Source: Methylobacterium sp.
GTDB taxonomy: Bacteria > Pseudomonadota > Alphaproteobacteria > Rhizobiales > Beijerinckiaceae
Direction: 5' to 3'
Length of the DNA stretch: 5,421 nt
NCBI GenBank assembly: GCA_021154065.1
Contig: JAJKJG010000275.1
Location: forward strand, 1 to 5,421
Position numbers and translations under genes: made by a program. Below, piece after piece: positions 1 through 5,421 of the stretch. Each line of letters opens with the position of its first letter. The stretch's first letter is position 1. The notes under the pieces are model-generated. The model had not been told where the DNA came from. It saw only the letters and a list, made by a program, of their open reading frames with translations, and did no database searches.

Positions 1-810
1 CGCGCGCTCATCGTTCGCAACCGAACCCTTGTCGGACCGGCGCTGCTGGAGGGCGCGCCCAAGCTGCAGTGCGTCGGCCGCCTCGGCGTCGGTCTCGACA
101 ATATCGACCTCGCCGCCTGCAAGGCGCGCGGCATCGCGGTCTATCCGGCGACCGGCTCGAACGACATCGCCGTCGCCGAATACGTCGTCGCGACCGCGAT
201 GATGCTCCTGCGCGGCGCCTATGCGTCGATCGCGGAGGTGATCGCCGGGGCTTGGCCTCGCAACCGGCTGATGGGTCATGAGATCTCCGGCAAGCGCCTT
301 GGCCTCATCGGCTTCGGCTCGATCGCGCGCGAGACCGCAAAGCGCGCCGCGGCCCTCGACATGGCCGTCACCGCGAACGACCCGTTCGTGCCGCCCGAGC
401 ACCCGGCCTGGAACCAGCCGACGGGCCGCGTCGTGCGCCTCGACCTCGACGAGCTCATCGCAACCGCCGACGTCATCTCGCTCCACGTTCCGCTGACGCC
501 GAGCACCCGGAATCTCGTCGACGGCGCCACGCTCGCCCGCATGAAACCGGGCGCGATCCTGATCAACGCGGCGCGCGGCGGCGTCGTCGACGAGGCCGCG
601 GCCTGCGCAGCTCTACGCAACGAGAAACTCGGCGGGGCGGCGCTCGACGTCTTCGCAGAGGAGCCGCTCTCGGCCGCGCGGGCTGCCCTCTTTGCGGGCT
701 GCCCGCGCCTCATCCTGACGCCGCATATCGCCGGCGTGACGCAGGAGTCGAATGTTCGGGTGTCGTGGGTGATCGCCGAGAAGGTCCGCCGGCATTTGGG
801 CGGGGCCTGA
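1..810 (+). CDS. D-isomer-specific 2-hydroxyacid dehydrogenase, 5' truncated (possible SlcC-type sulfolactate dehydrogenase)
   Basis: This is a cytosolic NAD-dependent oxidoreductase of the D-2-hydroxyacid dehydrogenase/phosphoglycerate dehydrogenase superfamily, which interconverts a 2-hydroxyacid and its 2-keto acid. The frame is open from base 1, so the start lies outside; 269 residues are visible, and given a usual length of about 310-330, some 45-60 are missing. In visible-residue numbering, GRLGVGLDNID (26-36) is the family's substrate-domain signature. The Rossmann motif is GFGSIA (104-109), and Asp127 at the end of the second strand suggests NAD rather than NADP. Catalytic residues are Arg192 (in NAARGG), Glu221 (in AEEP) and His242 (in TPHIAG). 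All are intact and no regulatory ACT domain follows, so it is not a full-length SerA type. One base separates it from the downstream ComC-like gene, implying one operon. That pairing suggests (S)-sulfolactate dehydrogenase SlcC, but the substrate is inferred; D-lactate, glyoxylate or hydroxypyruvate remain possible. Confidence 0.93.
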   Translation, partial: RALIVRNRTLVGPALLEGAPKLQCVGRLGVGLDNIDLAACKARGIAVYPATGSNDIAVAEYVVATAMMLLRGAYASIAEVIAGAWPRNRLMGHEISGKRLGLIGFGSIARETAKRAAALDMAVTANDPFVPPEHPAWNQPTGRVVRLDLDELIATADVISLHVPLTPSTRNLVDGATLARMKPGAILINAARGGVVDEAAACAALRNEKLGGAALDVFAEEPLSAARAALFAGCPRLILTPHIAGVTQESNVRVSWVIAEKVRRHLGGA

Positions 811-811
811 G

Positions 812-1804
812 GTGCCGGTTCTCACCATTGCGGAAGCCGAAGCGCTCATCCTGCGCACGCTCGTGCGCTGCCGGACGAGCGAGGCGAACGCGCGTAGCGT
901 CGCGCGGGCGCTCGCCGCCGCGGAGGCGGACGGCCTCAAGGGCCACGGCCTTTCGCGTCTGCCGACCTACGCGGCGCAGGCGAAGAGAGGGAAGGTCGAC
1001 GGCTTTGCCGAACCGGTGCTGTCGCGGCCGCGACCGGCCGTGATTGCCGTCGACGCGGCCCATGGGTTCGCCTTTGCGGCCCTCGACGCCGCCTTGGCGG
1101 CCCTGCCCGACGTGGTGCGATCGCAGGGCATCGCCGCGGCCCCGATCCGGCGCTCGCATCATTGCGGCGCCGCCGGACATGCCGTGGAGCGCCTCGCCGC
1201 GCAGGGCATCGTCGCCCTCATCTTCGCCAACACGCCGGCGGCGATCGCGCCCTGGGGCGGCCGCAAGGGCGTGTTCGGCACGAACCCGATCGCCTTTGCC
1301 TGCCCGCTGCCCGAGGGGCCGCCGATCGTCGTCGATCTTTCCCTTTCGAAGGTCGCGCGCGGCAACATCCTGGCGGCAAAGCAGCGCGGCGAACGGATCC
1401 CCGACGACTGGGCCCTCGACGAGACCGGGAAGGCGACGAGCGATCCCGAAGCGGCCCTCAAAGGCACGATGCTGCCGCTTGGCGACGCCAAGGGAACGGC
1501 GCTCGCTCTCATGGTCGAGCTGCTGGCGGCAGGTCTCACCGGCGCGAGCTACGCCGCCGACGCGTCGTCCTTTCTGGACGACAAGGGCGGCCCGCCCGGG
1601 ACCGGCCAGCTGATCGTCGCCCTCGATCCGGCTGCTTTCGGGGGTGCGGACACGGTCGCCCGGTTCGGCGCCTTGGCGATCATGATCGAGGCGCAGGCCG
1701 GTGCCCGCGTCCCGGGGCGCCGCCGCCTCGCCTTGCGCGAGAAGGCGCGGCGGGAGGGCTTGCCGATCGCCGACGCGCTGCTGCTCGAGATCGAGAACCT
1801 CTGA
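812..1804 (+). CDS. comC: Ldh_2 family (malate/L-lactate/sulfolactate) dehydrogenase, ComC-like
   Basis: This is a complete 330-residue NAD(P)-dependent oxidoreductase of the Ldh_2 family (malate, ureidoglycolate, 2,3-diketogulonate and (R)-sulfolactate dehydrogenases), unrelated in fold to classical Rossmann lactate dehydrogenases. It is expected to be a cytosolic dimer. The signature near the N-terminus is DGLKGHGLSR (40-49), where the family usually has Ser-His-Gly; here Ser is Gly44 while His45 and Arg49 remain. RSHHCGAAGH (114-123) carries His116/His117, the region of the family's catalytic base. Cofactor-binding segments follow at APWGGRKGVFGTNPIAF (146-162), VVDLSLSKVARGNI (173-186) and LPLGDAKGTALAL (221-233). 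The start is GTG at 812, the only sensible start one base after the preceding stop; a weak GGGG at 802-805 may be its ribosome binding site. The pattern of residues resembles proteins annotated as (2R)-3-sulfolactate dehydrogenase, so the symbol is tentative; malate or L-lactate are alternatives. It ends nine bases short of the convergent nagA. Confidence 0.9.
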   Translation: MPVLTIAEAEALILRTLVRCRTSEANARSVARALAAAEADGLKGHGLSRLPTYAAQAKRGKVDGFAEPVLSRPRPAVIAVDAAHGFAFAALDAALAALPDVVRSQGIAAAPIRRSHHCGAAGHAVERLAAQGIVALIFANTPAAIAPWGGRKGVFGTNPIAFACPLPEGPPIVVDLSLSKVARGNILAAKQRGERIPDDWALDETGKATSDPEAALKGTMLPLGDAKGTALALMVELLAAGLTGASYAADASSFLDDKGGPPGTGQLIVALDPAAFGGADTVARFGALAIMIEAQAGARVPGRRRLALREKARREGLPIADALLLEIENL

Positions 1805-1813
1805 GCGCCGGCG

Positions 1814-2956
1814 TCACTCCGCGTTTCCCGCCACCCAGGTCCGCAGCACCCGGACCTCCGCCGGCATGAACGCCACGAGATCGGCCCGGTAGCCCGGGGC
1901 GATCCGTCCGAGCCGGTCGCCCATTCTGAGGAATTCGGCTGGGTTGCGCGAGGCCATGCGGAGCGCGTCCGGCAGCGAGGCGCCGAGGAGCTCGACCGCG
2001 TTGCGCACCGCTTGGCTCATGTCGAGCGCCGCCCCGGCAAGCGTGCCGTCGGCGCGCTGCAGGCGCCCGTCCCGCAGCTCGATCGCCTCGCCGTACAGTT
2101 CGAACCCGTGGTTTTTTCCGCCGACCGGCGGCATGGCGTCGGTCACGAGCATCGGACGGCCGGCGCCTTTGAGCGCGAGGCGCAGCATCGCCGGATGGAC
2201 ATGGAAGCCGTCTGCGATCAATCCGTACCAGCACCCCGGCGCTTCGAGCGCTGCGGCGATGGGGCCGGGCTCCCGGGAGGCGAGCGGGCGCATCGCGTTG
2301 AAGAGATGCGTGAAGCCGGTGAGGCCATCCGCAAGCGCCTGCCGCGTCTCCTCGTAGGTCGCCATGGAATGGCCGAGCGAGACCAGAACCCCCGCCTCGG
2401 CAAGCCGACGAACGAAGCCTTGCGGCACGCTTTCGGGCGCGAGCGTCACGAGCGTCGCCCCTGCCGCGAGACTCGTCAGAAGCGCCGCGTCGTCCTCCGT
2501 CGGCGCGCGGATCGCGGCGGCGCGATGCACGCCGGGCCGTTCCGCGGAGATGAACGGGCCCTCGAGATGAATCCCGAGCACGCCCGGGTTCGTCCTCATG
2601 GCCTCCCGGACCGCCGCAATCGCGGCCCGCATCTTCTCCGGCGCGTCGGTGATCAGCGTCGGCAACAGGCCGGTCGTTCCGAAGCGCCGATGCGCCGCCG
2701 CGATCGCGGCGACCGTCTTCGGTGAGGGATCGTCGTTGAACAGCGCATCGCCGCCGCCGTTGACCTGAACGTCGATGAAACCGGGGGCGAGCCAGGCGCC
2801 CGCCGGAAGCCGTTCCACCGGGCACCCCTGCGGCAGGCGGCCTTCCGGCAAAACCGATGCGATGCAGCCGTCCTCGATGACCACGGCATGGTCGTGCCGG
2901 ACGGTGTCGCCGTCGAACAGGTGGTCTGCCTGCACGACCTTGGCCAAGGCGGTCAT
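1814..2956 (-). CDS. nagA: N-acetylglucosamine-6-phosphate deacetylase NagA
   Basis: NagA hydrolyses GlcNAc-6-phosphate to glucosamine-6-phosphate and acetate in the cytosol, the committed step of GlcNAc catabolism and of amino-sugar recycling. The 380-residue amidohydrolase has the usual family length (about 380). Visible landmarks are APGFIDVQVNGGGDALFND (57-75), HLEGPFI (130-136) with metal ligand Glu132, GHS (195-197) with His196, THLFNAM (216-222) with His217, DGFHVHP (249-255) and TDA (272-274) with catalytic Asp273. The first-strand metal motif is Gln64-x-Asn66 rather than His-x-His, as in the single-metal Escherichia coli type. ATG at 2954-2956 overlaps the stop of the upstream SIS gene as ATGA, and a strong AAGGTGA ribosome binding site lies ten bases before it, so the start is firm. 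It is the second gene of the leftward operon, and its substrate is the sugar product of the divergent MurQ. Confidence 0.97.
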   Translation of the reverse strand: MTALAKVVQADHLFDGDTVRHDHAVVIEDGCIASVLPEGRLPQGCPVERLPAGAWLAPGFIDVQVNGGGDALFNDDPSPKTVAAIAAAHRRFGTTGLLPTLITDAPEKMRAAIAAVREAMRTNPGVLGIHLEGPFISAERPGVHRAAAIRAPTEDDAALLTSLAAGATLVTLAPESVPQGFVRRLAEAGVLVSLGHSMATYEETRQALADGLTGFTHLFNAMRPLASREPGPIAAALEAPGCWYGLIADGFHVHPAMLRLALKGAGRPMLVTDAMPPVGGKNHGFELYGEAIELRDGRLQRADGTLAGAALDMSQAVRNAVELLGASLPDALRMASRNPAEFLRMGDRLGRIAPGYRADLVAFMPAEVRVLRTWVAGNAE

Positions 2957-3987
2957 CGGGTACGGGTCACCTTGTTCAGGTGACGCGGCCGGTCGACGTC
3001 GGTCCCGCGCAAGCCTGCAAGCCGCAGCGCCATGCCGTAAAAGCTCTGCAAGAGGCAGATCGCGTCCGCCTCCGGCTGATCCGGCGCGAGCGCCGGCAGC
3101 CCTCCGGCTGCCTCGCCCGGCCCGGCGACGAACAGCGCCGCGCCATTGCCGCTCAGATCGTCGGCGAGCTGCCGCAGACCCGGCGCCGCCTCATCGTTCG
3201 GCATCAGCATCAGGATCGGATACCGGCTCGAAACCAGCGAGACCGGGCCGTGCAGGAACTCGGCGCCGCTGAAGGCCTCGGCATGCAGGTTCGAGGTCTC
3301 CTTGAGCTTGAGGGCGGCCTCGCGGGCGATCGACAGCGTCGGTCCCCGACCAATGGTGACGAGGCTCTCGGCCGTCGCAAGGCTCGCCAGAGCAGGGCTC
3401 CAGTCGAGCGCCGTCGCGGCGGCAAGCCGCTCGGGCAAGCGCTCGAGAGCGGCGGTCGCATCGGTGTCCTCGGCCCAGAGGGCGACGAGGCGCAAGAGCG
3501 CGCTCATCGAGGCGATGACGGTTTTCGTCGCGGCGACGCTGAGCTCCGGTCCGGCCGAGATCGGCAGGACGATGTCGCAGGCCGCGGCAAGCGGGCTGTC
3601 GGCCGCGTTCACCAGCGCAGCGGTCACGGCGCCTGCGGCCTTCGCCGAGGCGGCGAGCTCGACGAGGTCGTCGCTGCGCCCGGATTGCGACACGGCCAGG
3701 AAAAGCTGGCCGCTCAGCGTCAGGCTGCGGCGGTATACGGTCGCGATGCTCGGCGCCGCGGCGGCGACCGGGATGCCGAGGGTGCGCTCGATGAGGTGCT
3801 TGCCGAAGGTCGCCGCGTGCGCCGAGCTGCCCCTGGCGCAGGTGACGACGACCTGCGGGCGATGGCGGCGCAGGTGCCGCACGAGCTCGGCGAGCGGCGC
3901 CCGGAGGCTCTCGGCCTGGCGGGCAACCGCGTCCGGCGCCTCGCGGATCTCCGCCGCCATGAGGTTGCCGGGATCGTTCGCTGCCAT
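2953..3987 (-). CDS. nagB-II: SIS-domain glucosamine-6-phosphate deaminase, NagB-II type (GlmS isomerase domain without glutaminase)
   Basis: The likely role is deamination and isomerisation of glucosamine-6-phosphate to fructose-6-phosphate and ammonia, completing GlcNAc breakdown after NagA. The 344-residue protein carries two SIS domains (about 40-170 and 200-330) and resembles only the C-terminal isomerase half of GlmS (about 609 residues); the N-terminal Cys glutaminase domain is absent, so it should not use glutamine. Motifs are ARGSSAHA (51-58), SQSGRSDD (100-107), AGPELSVAATKT (145-156), AREAALKLKE (221-230) and HAEAFSGAEFLHGP (235-248). By alignment to E. coli GlmS by eye, Glu230, His246 and Lys339 match isomerase residues Glu488, His504 and Lys603. 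Start ATG at 3985-3987 has a modest AGGG ten bases upstream; Met10 (3958-3960) is an alternative without a visible ribosome binding site. Its stop overlaps the nagA start by four bases. An AgaS-like or fructosamine-6-phosphate deglycase role is less likely given the nagA coupling. Confidence 0.9.
   Translation of the reverse strand: MAANDPGNLMAAEIREAPDAVARQAESLRAPLAELVRHLRRHRPQVVVTCARGSSAHAATFGKHLIERTLGIPVAAAAPSIATVYRRSLTLSGQLFLAVSQSGRSDDLVELAASAKAAGAVTAALVNAADSPLAAACDIVLPISAGPELSVAATKTVIASMSALLRLVALWAEDTDATAALERLPERLAAATALDWSPALASLATAESLVTIGRGPTLSIAREAALKLKETSNLHAEAFSGAEFLHGPVSLVSSRYPILMLMPNDEAAPGLRQLADDLSGNGAALFVAGPGEAAGGLPALAPDQPEADAICLLQSFYGMALRLAGLRGTDVDRPRHLNKVTRTR
2967..2973 (-). promoter_or_regulatory. 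Ribosome binding site of nagA inside the end of the SIS gene
   Basis: Read on the minus strand, AAGGTGA lies ten bases before the nagA ATG and matches the anti-Shine-Dalgarno sequence well. It is the best ribosome binding site in the window. Together with the ATGA stop/start overlap at 2953-2956 it fixes the nagA start and implies translational coupling to the upstream gene. Confidence 0.75.
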
Positions 3988-4122
3988 GGATTATCAACCC
4001 TGCCCGCACCGATTCTGTTACGGGTTCCGGCAAGACTCTGGAACTGCCCTCCGGATTGGGGTGTAGAATTCCCTTCGCCGGGTCAAATGCACCGCTCCTC
4101 AAGCTCCGGTCCGCCGACGCCC
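3988..4122. other. Divergent intergenic region between nagB-II and murQ
   Basis: This is the only sizeable non-coding stretch in the window (135 bp, or 99 bp if murQ starts at 4087). It must hold the promoters for both divergent transcription units unless they are driven from further away. It is visibly less GC-rich than its flanks in places, with ATTATC at 3990-3995 and TAGAATTC at 4064-4071. I see a short dyad, GTTCC (4024-4028) and GGAAC (4040-4044) with an 11-base gap, which could be an operator half-site pair but is short enough to be chance. I do not see a clear match to known GntR-type NagQ or LacI-type NagR operators, nor a rho-independent terminator. Confidence 0.6.
4064..4069 (+). 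promoter_or_regulatory. Candidate -10 box for murQ
   Basis: TAGAAT matches the sigma-70 -10 consensus at five of six positions. The hexamer 17 bases upstream (GAACTG, 4041-4046) is a poor -35, so the assignment rests on the -10 alone. Transcription from here would begin near 4076, which leaves a normal leader for a murQ start at 4123 but only about 11 bases for the alternative ATG at 4087. Confidence 0.3.
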
Positions 4123-5022
4123 ATGGAAACCGAAACCGTCAGCCAGCGCTACTCCGGGCTCGACGCTTGGGAGCCGTCGGAAATTCTCGACGCGTTGATC
4201 GAGGGCCAGCTTGCGGCCGTCGCGGCGGTGCGCGGCGCCCGCTCCGCCATGGAGGATGCGGCGATCGCGATCGAGGCGCGGCTCCGAAGCGGCAACGGAC
4301 GCCTGATCTATGCGGGCGCCGGCACCTCGGGCCGGCTCGCGGTCCAGGACGGCGCCGAGCTGCCGCCGACCTTCAGCTGGCCTCGGGAGCGCCTCCTGCT
4401 CCTCATCGCCGGCGGCGACGAGGCCCTCGTCCATTCGGTCGAAGGCGCAGAGGACGAATCCGAACTCGGGGCCGAAATCATCCGCCGCCACGAGGTCGGC
4501 GAGCACGATGTCCTGCTCGGCGTTGCGGCGAGCGGCACGACGCCTTTCACGCTTGCCTGCCTGACCGAGGCGCGGGCGCGCGGGGCGCTCACGGTCGGGA
4601 TCGCAAACAACCCGGGAACGCCGCTCCTGACCCAGGCCGATCACGGCATCTGGCTCGATACCGGTCCGGAAGCGATCGCCGGCTCCACCCGAATGAAGGC
4701 CGGCACCGCCCAGAAGATCACCCTGAACCTCCTCTCCTCGCTCGTCATGATCCGGATGGGACGGGTCTTCGACGGCCTCATGGTCGACGTGCAGGCGACG
4801 AACGCGAAGCTCGTCCGGCGCAGCGAGAACATGCTGATGCACCTCACGGACCACGGCCGTGCCGAGGTGCGCGACGCCCTGAAACGCGCCGGCGGCAGCG
4901 TCAAGCTCGCGGTGCTCCTGCTCCAGGGCTGCGATCTGCACGATGCCGAGGCGGCGCTCGACCGCGCCGGCGGTCAGCTCCGGGCGGCGCTCGAGCTCAT
5001 TGCCGAAAGGCAGCAGGGCTGA
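4123..5022 (+). CDS. murQ: N-acetylmuramic acid 6-phosphate etherase MurQ
   Basis: MurQ cleaves the lactyl ether of MurNAc-6-phosphate, giving GlcNAc-6-phosphate and D-lactate, and acts in the cytosol during peptidoglycan recycling or scavenging. The 299-residue single-SIS-domain protein matches E. coli MurQ in length (298). IYAGAGTSGRLAVQDGAELPPTF (62-84) spans the sugar-phosphate loop and Glu79, VEGAEDE (106-112) holds Glu110; the 31-residue spacing matches the two catalytic glutamates of E. coli MurQ (Glu83, Glu114). AASGTTPFT (135-143), the GSTRMKAGTAQK segment (187-198) and MVDVQATNAKL (220-230) are family hallmarks. The usual Cys after the first glutamate (ECPPT) is Leu here. I chose ATG 4123 on length and N-terminal fit; ATG 4087 would add 12 low-complexity residues, and neither has a good ribosome binding site. 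It is divergent from nagB-II/nagA, which consume its sugar product. The kinase supplying MurNAc-6-P (AnmK or a PTS) is not in the window. Confidence 0.96.
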   Translation: METETVSQRYSGLDAWEPSEILDALIEGQLAAVAAVRGARSAMEDAAIAIEARLRSGNGRLIYAGAGTSGRLAVQDGAELPPTFSWPRERLLLLIAGGDEALVHSVEGAEDESELGAEIIRRHEVGEHDVLLGVAASGTTPFTLACLTEARARGALTVGIANNPGTPLLTQADHGIWLDTGPEAIAGSTRMKAGTAQKITLNLLSSLVMIRMGRVFDGLMVDVQATNAKLVRRSENMLMHLTDHGRAEVRDALKRAGGSVKLAVLLLQGCDLHDAEAALDRAGGQLRAALELIAERQQG

Positions 5023-5421
5023 TCAGGAAAAGTCGGCTCGCAAAGCCGCCCACGGGTTCGTCCGCACCGCCCGGCGGGTCTTGCGCGGCGGAGCGACCTT
5101 CTTCTCGCCGAGCCAGTGGTCGAGGAAAGAATCGAGCCACGACGCCACGTGCGGGTCGTACATGAAACGACCCTCGATCTGGCGCGAGCGGTCCTGGGCG
5201 CCCGGAAGCTCGAGCCGGTGCGCCGCCCGGACCGTCCACCTGCACATCATGGCGTGCGTGACCTCGGGGTGGAACTGCAGCCCGAAGGCCTTAGGGCCGA
5301 CCAGGATCGCCTGGGTCGGCAAGTGGTCGCCGGTCGCGAGCGTCGTCGCGCCGGCCGGGCATTCGAAGCCCTCGCGATGCCAGTGATAGACGTGGCTCGG
5401 CCAGGCGGTGCCGAGGCGCTC
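5023..5421 (-). CDS. Class I glutamine amidotransferase-like protein, C-terminal part (5' end beyond window)
   Basis: This is the C-terminal 132 residues of a GATase1-superfamily protein resembling stand-alone GMP-synthase-like amidotransferases, which use a Cys-His-Glu triad to release ammonia from glutamine. The frame is open through the right edge, so the start and the nucleophilic Cys are outside. In visible numbering, HVYHWHREGFECPAGA (10-25) matches the typical HWH-x-D/E-F-P-G-A segment, and FGLQFHPEVT (46-55) supplies catalytic His51 and Glu53. The tail after about residue 106 is basic and rich in Lys, Arg and Pro (GEKKVAPPRKTRR) and ends in NPWAALRADFS; it has no motif I recognise. 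The acceptor substrate is unknown. It is convergent with murQ with no gap, their stop codons abutting, so a functional link to amino-sugar catabolism is not implied. Confidence 0.85.
   Translation of the reverse strand, partial: ERLGTAWPSHVYHWHREGFECPAGATTLATGDHLPTQAILVGPKAFGLQFHPEVTHAMMCRWTVRAAHRLELPGAQDRSRQIEGRFMYDPHVASWLDSFLDHWLGEKKVAPPRKTRRAVRTNPWAALRADFS

Noticed and set aside
1..810. SerA (3-phosphoglycerate dehydrogenase) for the first gene.
   Set aside because: The family signature fits, but the protein ends directly after the catalytic domains with no ACT or intervening domain and is paired with a ComC-like gene. A short SerA cannot be fully excluded.
1680..2825. Long minus-strand frame (381 codons) over nagA.
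   Set aside because: It is a frame shadow of nagA: Arg/Ala/Gly-rich translation with no motif, while the neighbouring frame encodes every NagA signature.
3990..3995. Minus-strand GATAAT, a five-of-six -10 match just before the nagB-II start.
   Set aside because: It lies only two bases from the ATG, would put the transcript start inside the gene, and has no -35 at 17 bases. It would work only if translation began at Met10.
4062..4071. TGTAGAATTC as a half-site of a HexR/RpiR-type operator.
   Set aside because: Only half of the expected palindrome is present and no matching second half is seen, so it is not distinguishable from chance.
2980..4086. The murQ reading frame stays open for about 1.1 kb upstream, antisense to the SIS gene, which would give a 680-residue protein.
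   Set aside because: The upstream translation is rich in Arg, Gly, Ala and Pro without domain signatures and lies opposite a well-supported SIS gene. Long antisense frames are expected in GC-rich DNA, and MurQ length fits a start at 4123.
4099..4941. Minus-strand frame of 280 codons opposite murQ.
   Set aside because: It has no recognisable domain and lies antisense to a conserved gene with all catalytic residues, so it is a shadow.
5023..5322. Separate 99-residue protein starting at TTG 5322.
   Set aside because: The frame continues open to the right edge and the added residues (HWHREGF and PAGA) belong to the same amidotransferase domain, so the TTG is internal.

Overview
The window is GC-rich, almost wholly coding DNA with the strong third-position G/C bias and tight gene packing of a high-GC proteobacterium. 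The protein sequences look alphaproteobacterial (possibly Hyphomicrobiales/Rhizobiales), but this is an impression from family resemblance, not a placement. I see no RNA genes, CRISPR arrays, insertion sequences or long repeats.

Left block (1-1804, + strand): two 2-hydroxyacid dehydrogenases of unrelated folds and expected opposite stereospecificity lie head to tail with a single base between them. The first is a D-isomer-specific 2-hydroxyacid dehydrogenase, truncated by the left edge. The second is a complete Ldh_2/malate-lactate-type oxidoreductase close to ComC. Such a pair can racemise a 2-hydroxyacid through its keto acid. The best-known precedent is SlcC/ComC acting on sulfolactate, but the substrate cannot be read from this window.

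Middle block (1814-5022): an amino-sugar and cell-wall-recycling cluster arranged divergently around a 135-bp intergenic region (3988-4122). To the left run a GlmS-like SIS protein lacking the glutaminase domain (probable NagB-II glucosamine-6-phosphate deaminase) and nagA (GlcNAc-6-phosphate deacetylase), coupled by an ATGA overlap. To the right runs murQ (MurNAc-6-phosphate etherase). Together they give a complete cytosolic route: MurNAc-6-P to GlcNAc-6-P plus D-lactate (MurQ), GlcNAc-6-P to GlcN-6-P plus acetate (NagA), and GlcN-6-P to fructose-6-P plus ammonia (NagB-II). The kinase, transporter and regulator for this route are not in the window.

Right edge (5023-5421, - strand): the C-terminal part of a class I glutamine amidotransferase-like protein, convergent with murQ. 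Their stop codons abut in the palindrome TGATCA.

Nothing here is clearly a new kind of system. The most interesting question is whether the hydroxyacid dehydrogenase pair serves sulfolactate or lactate, and whether its position beside a D-lactate-releasing MurQ means anything.
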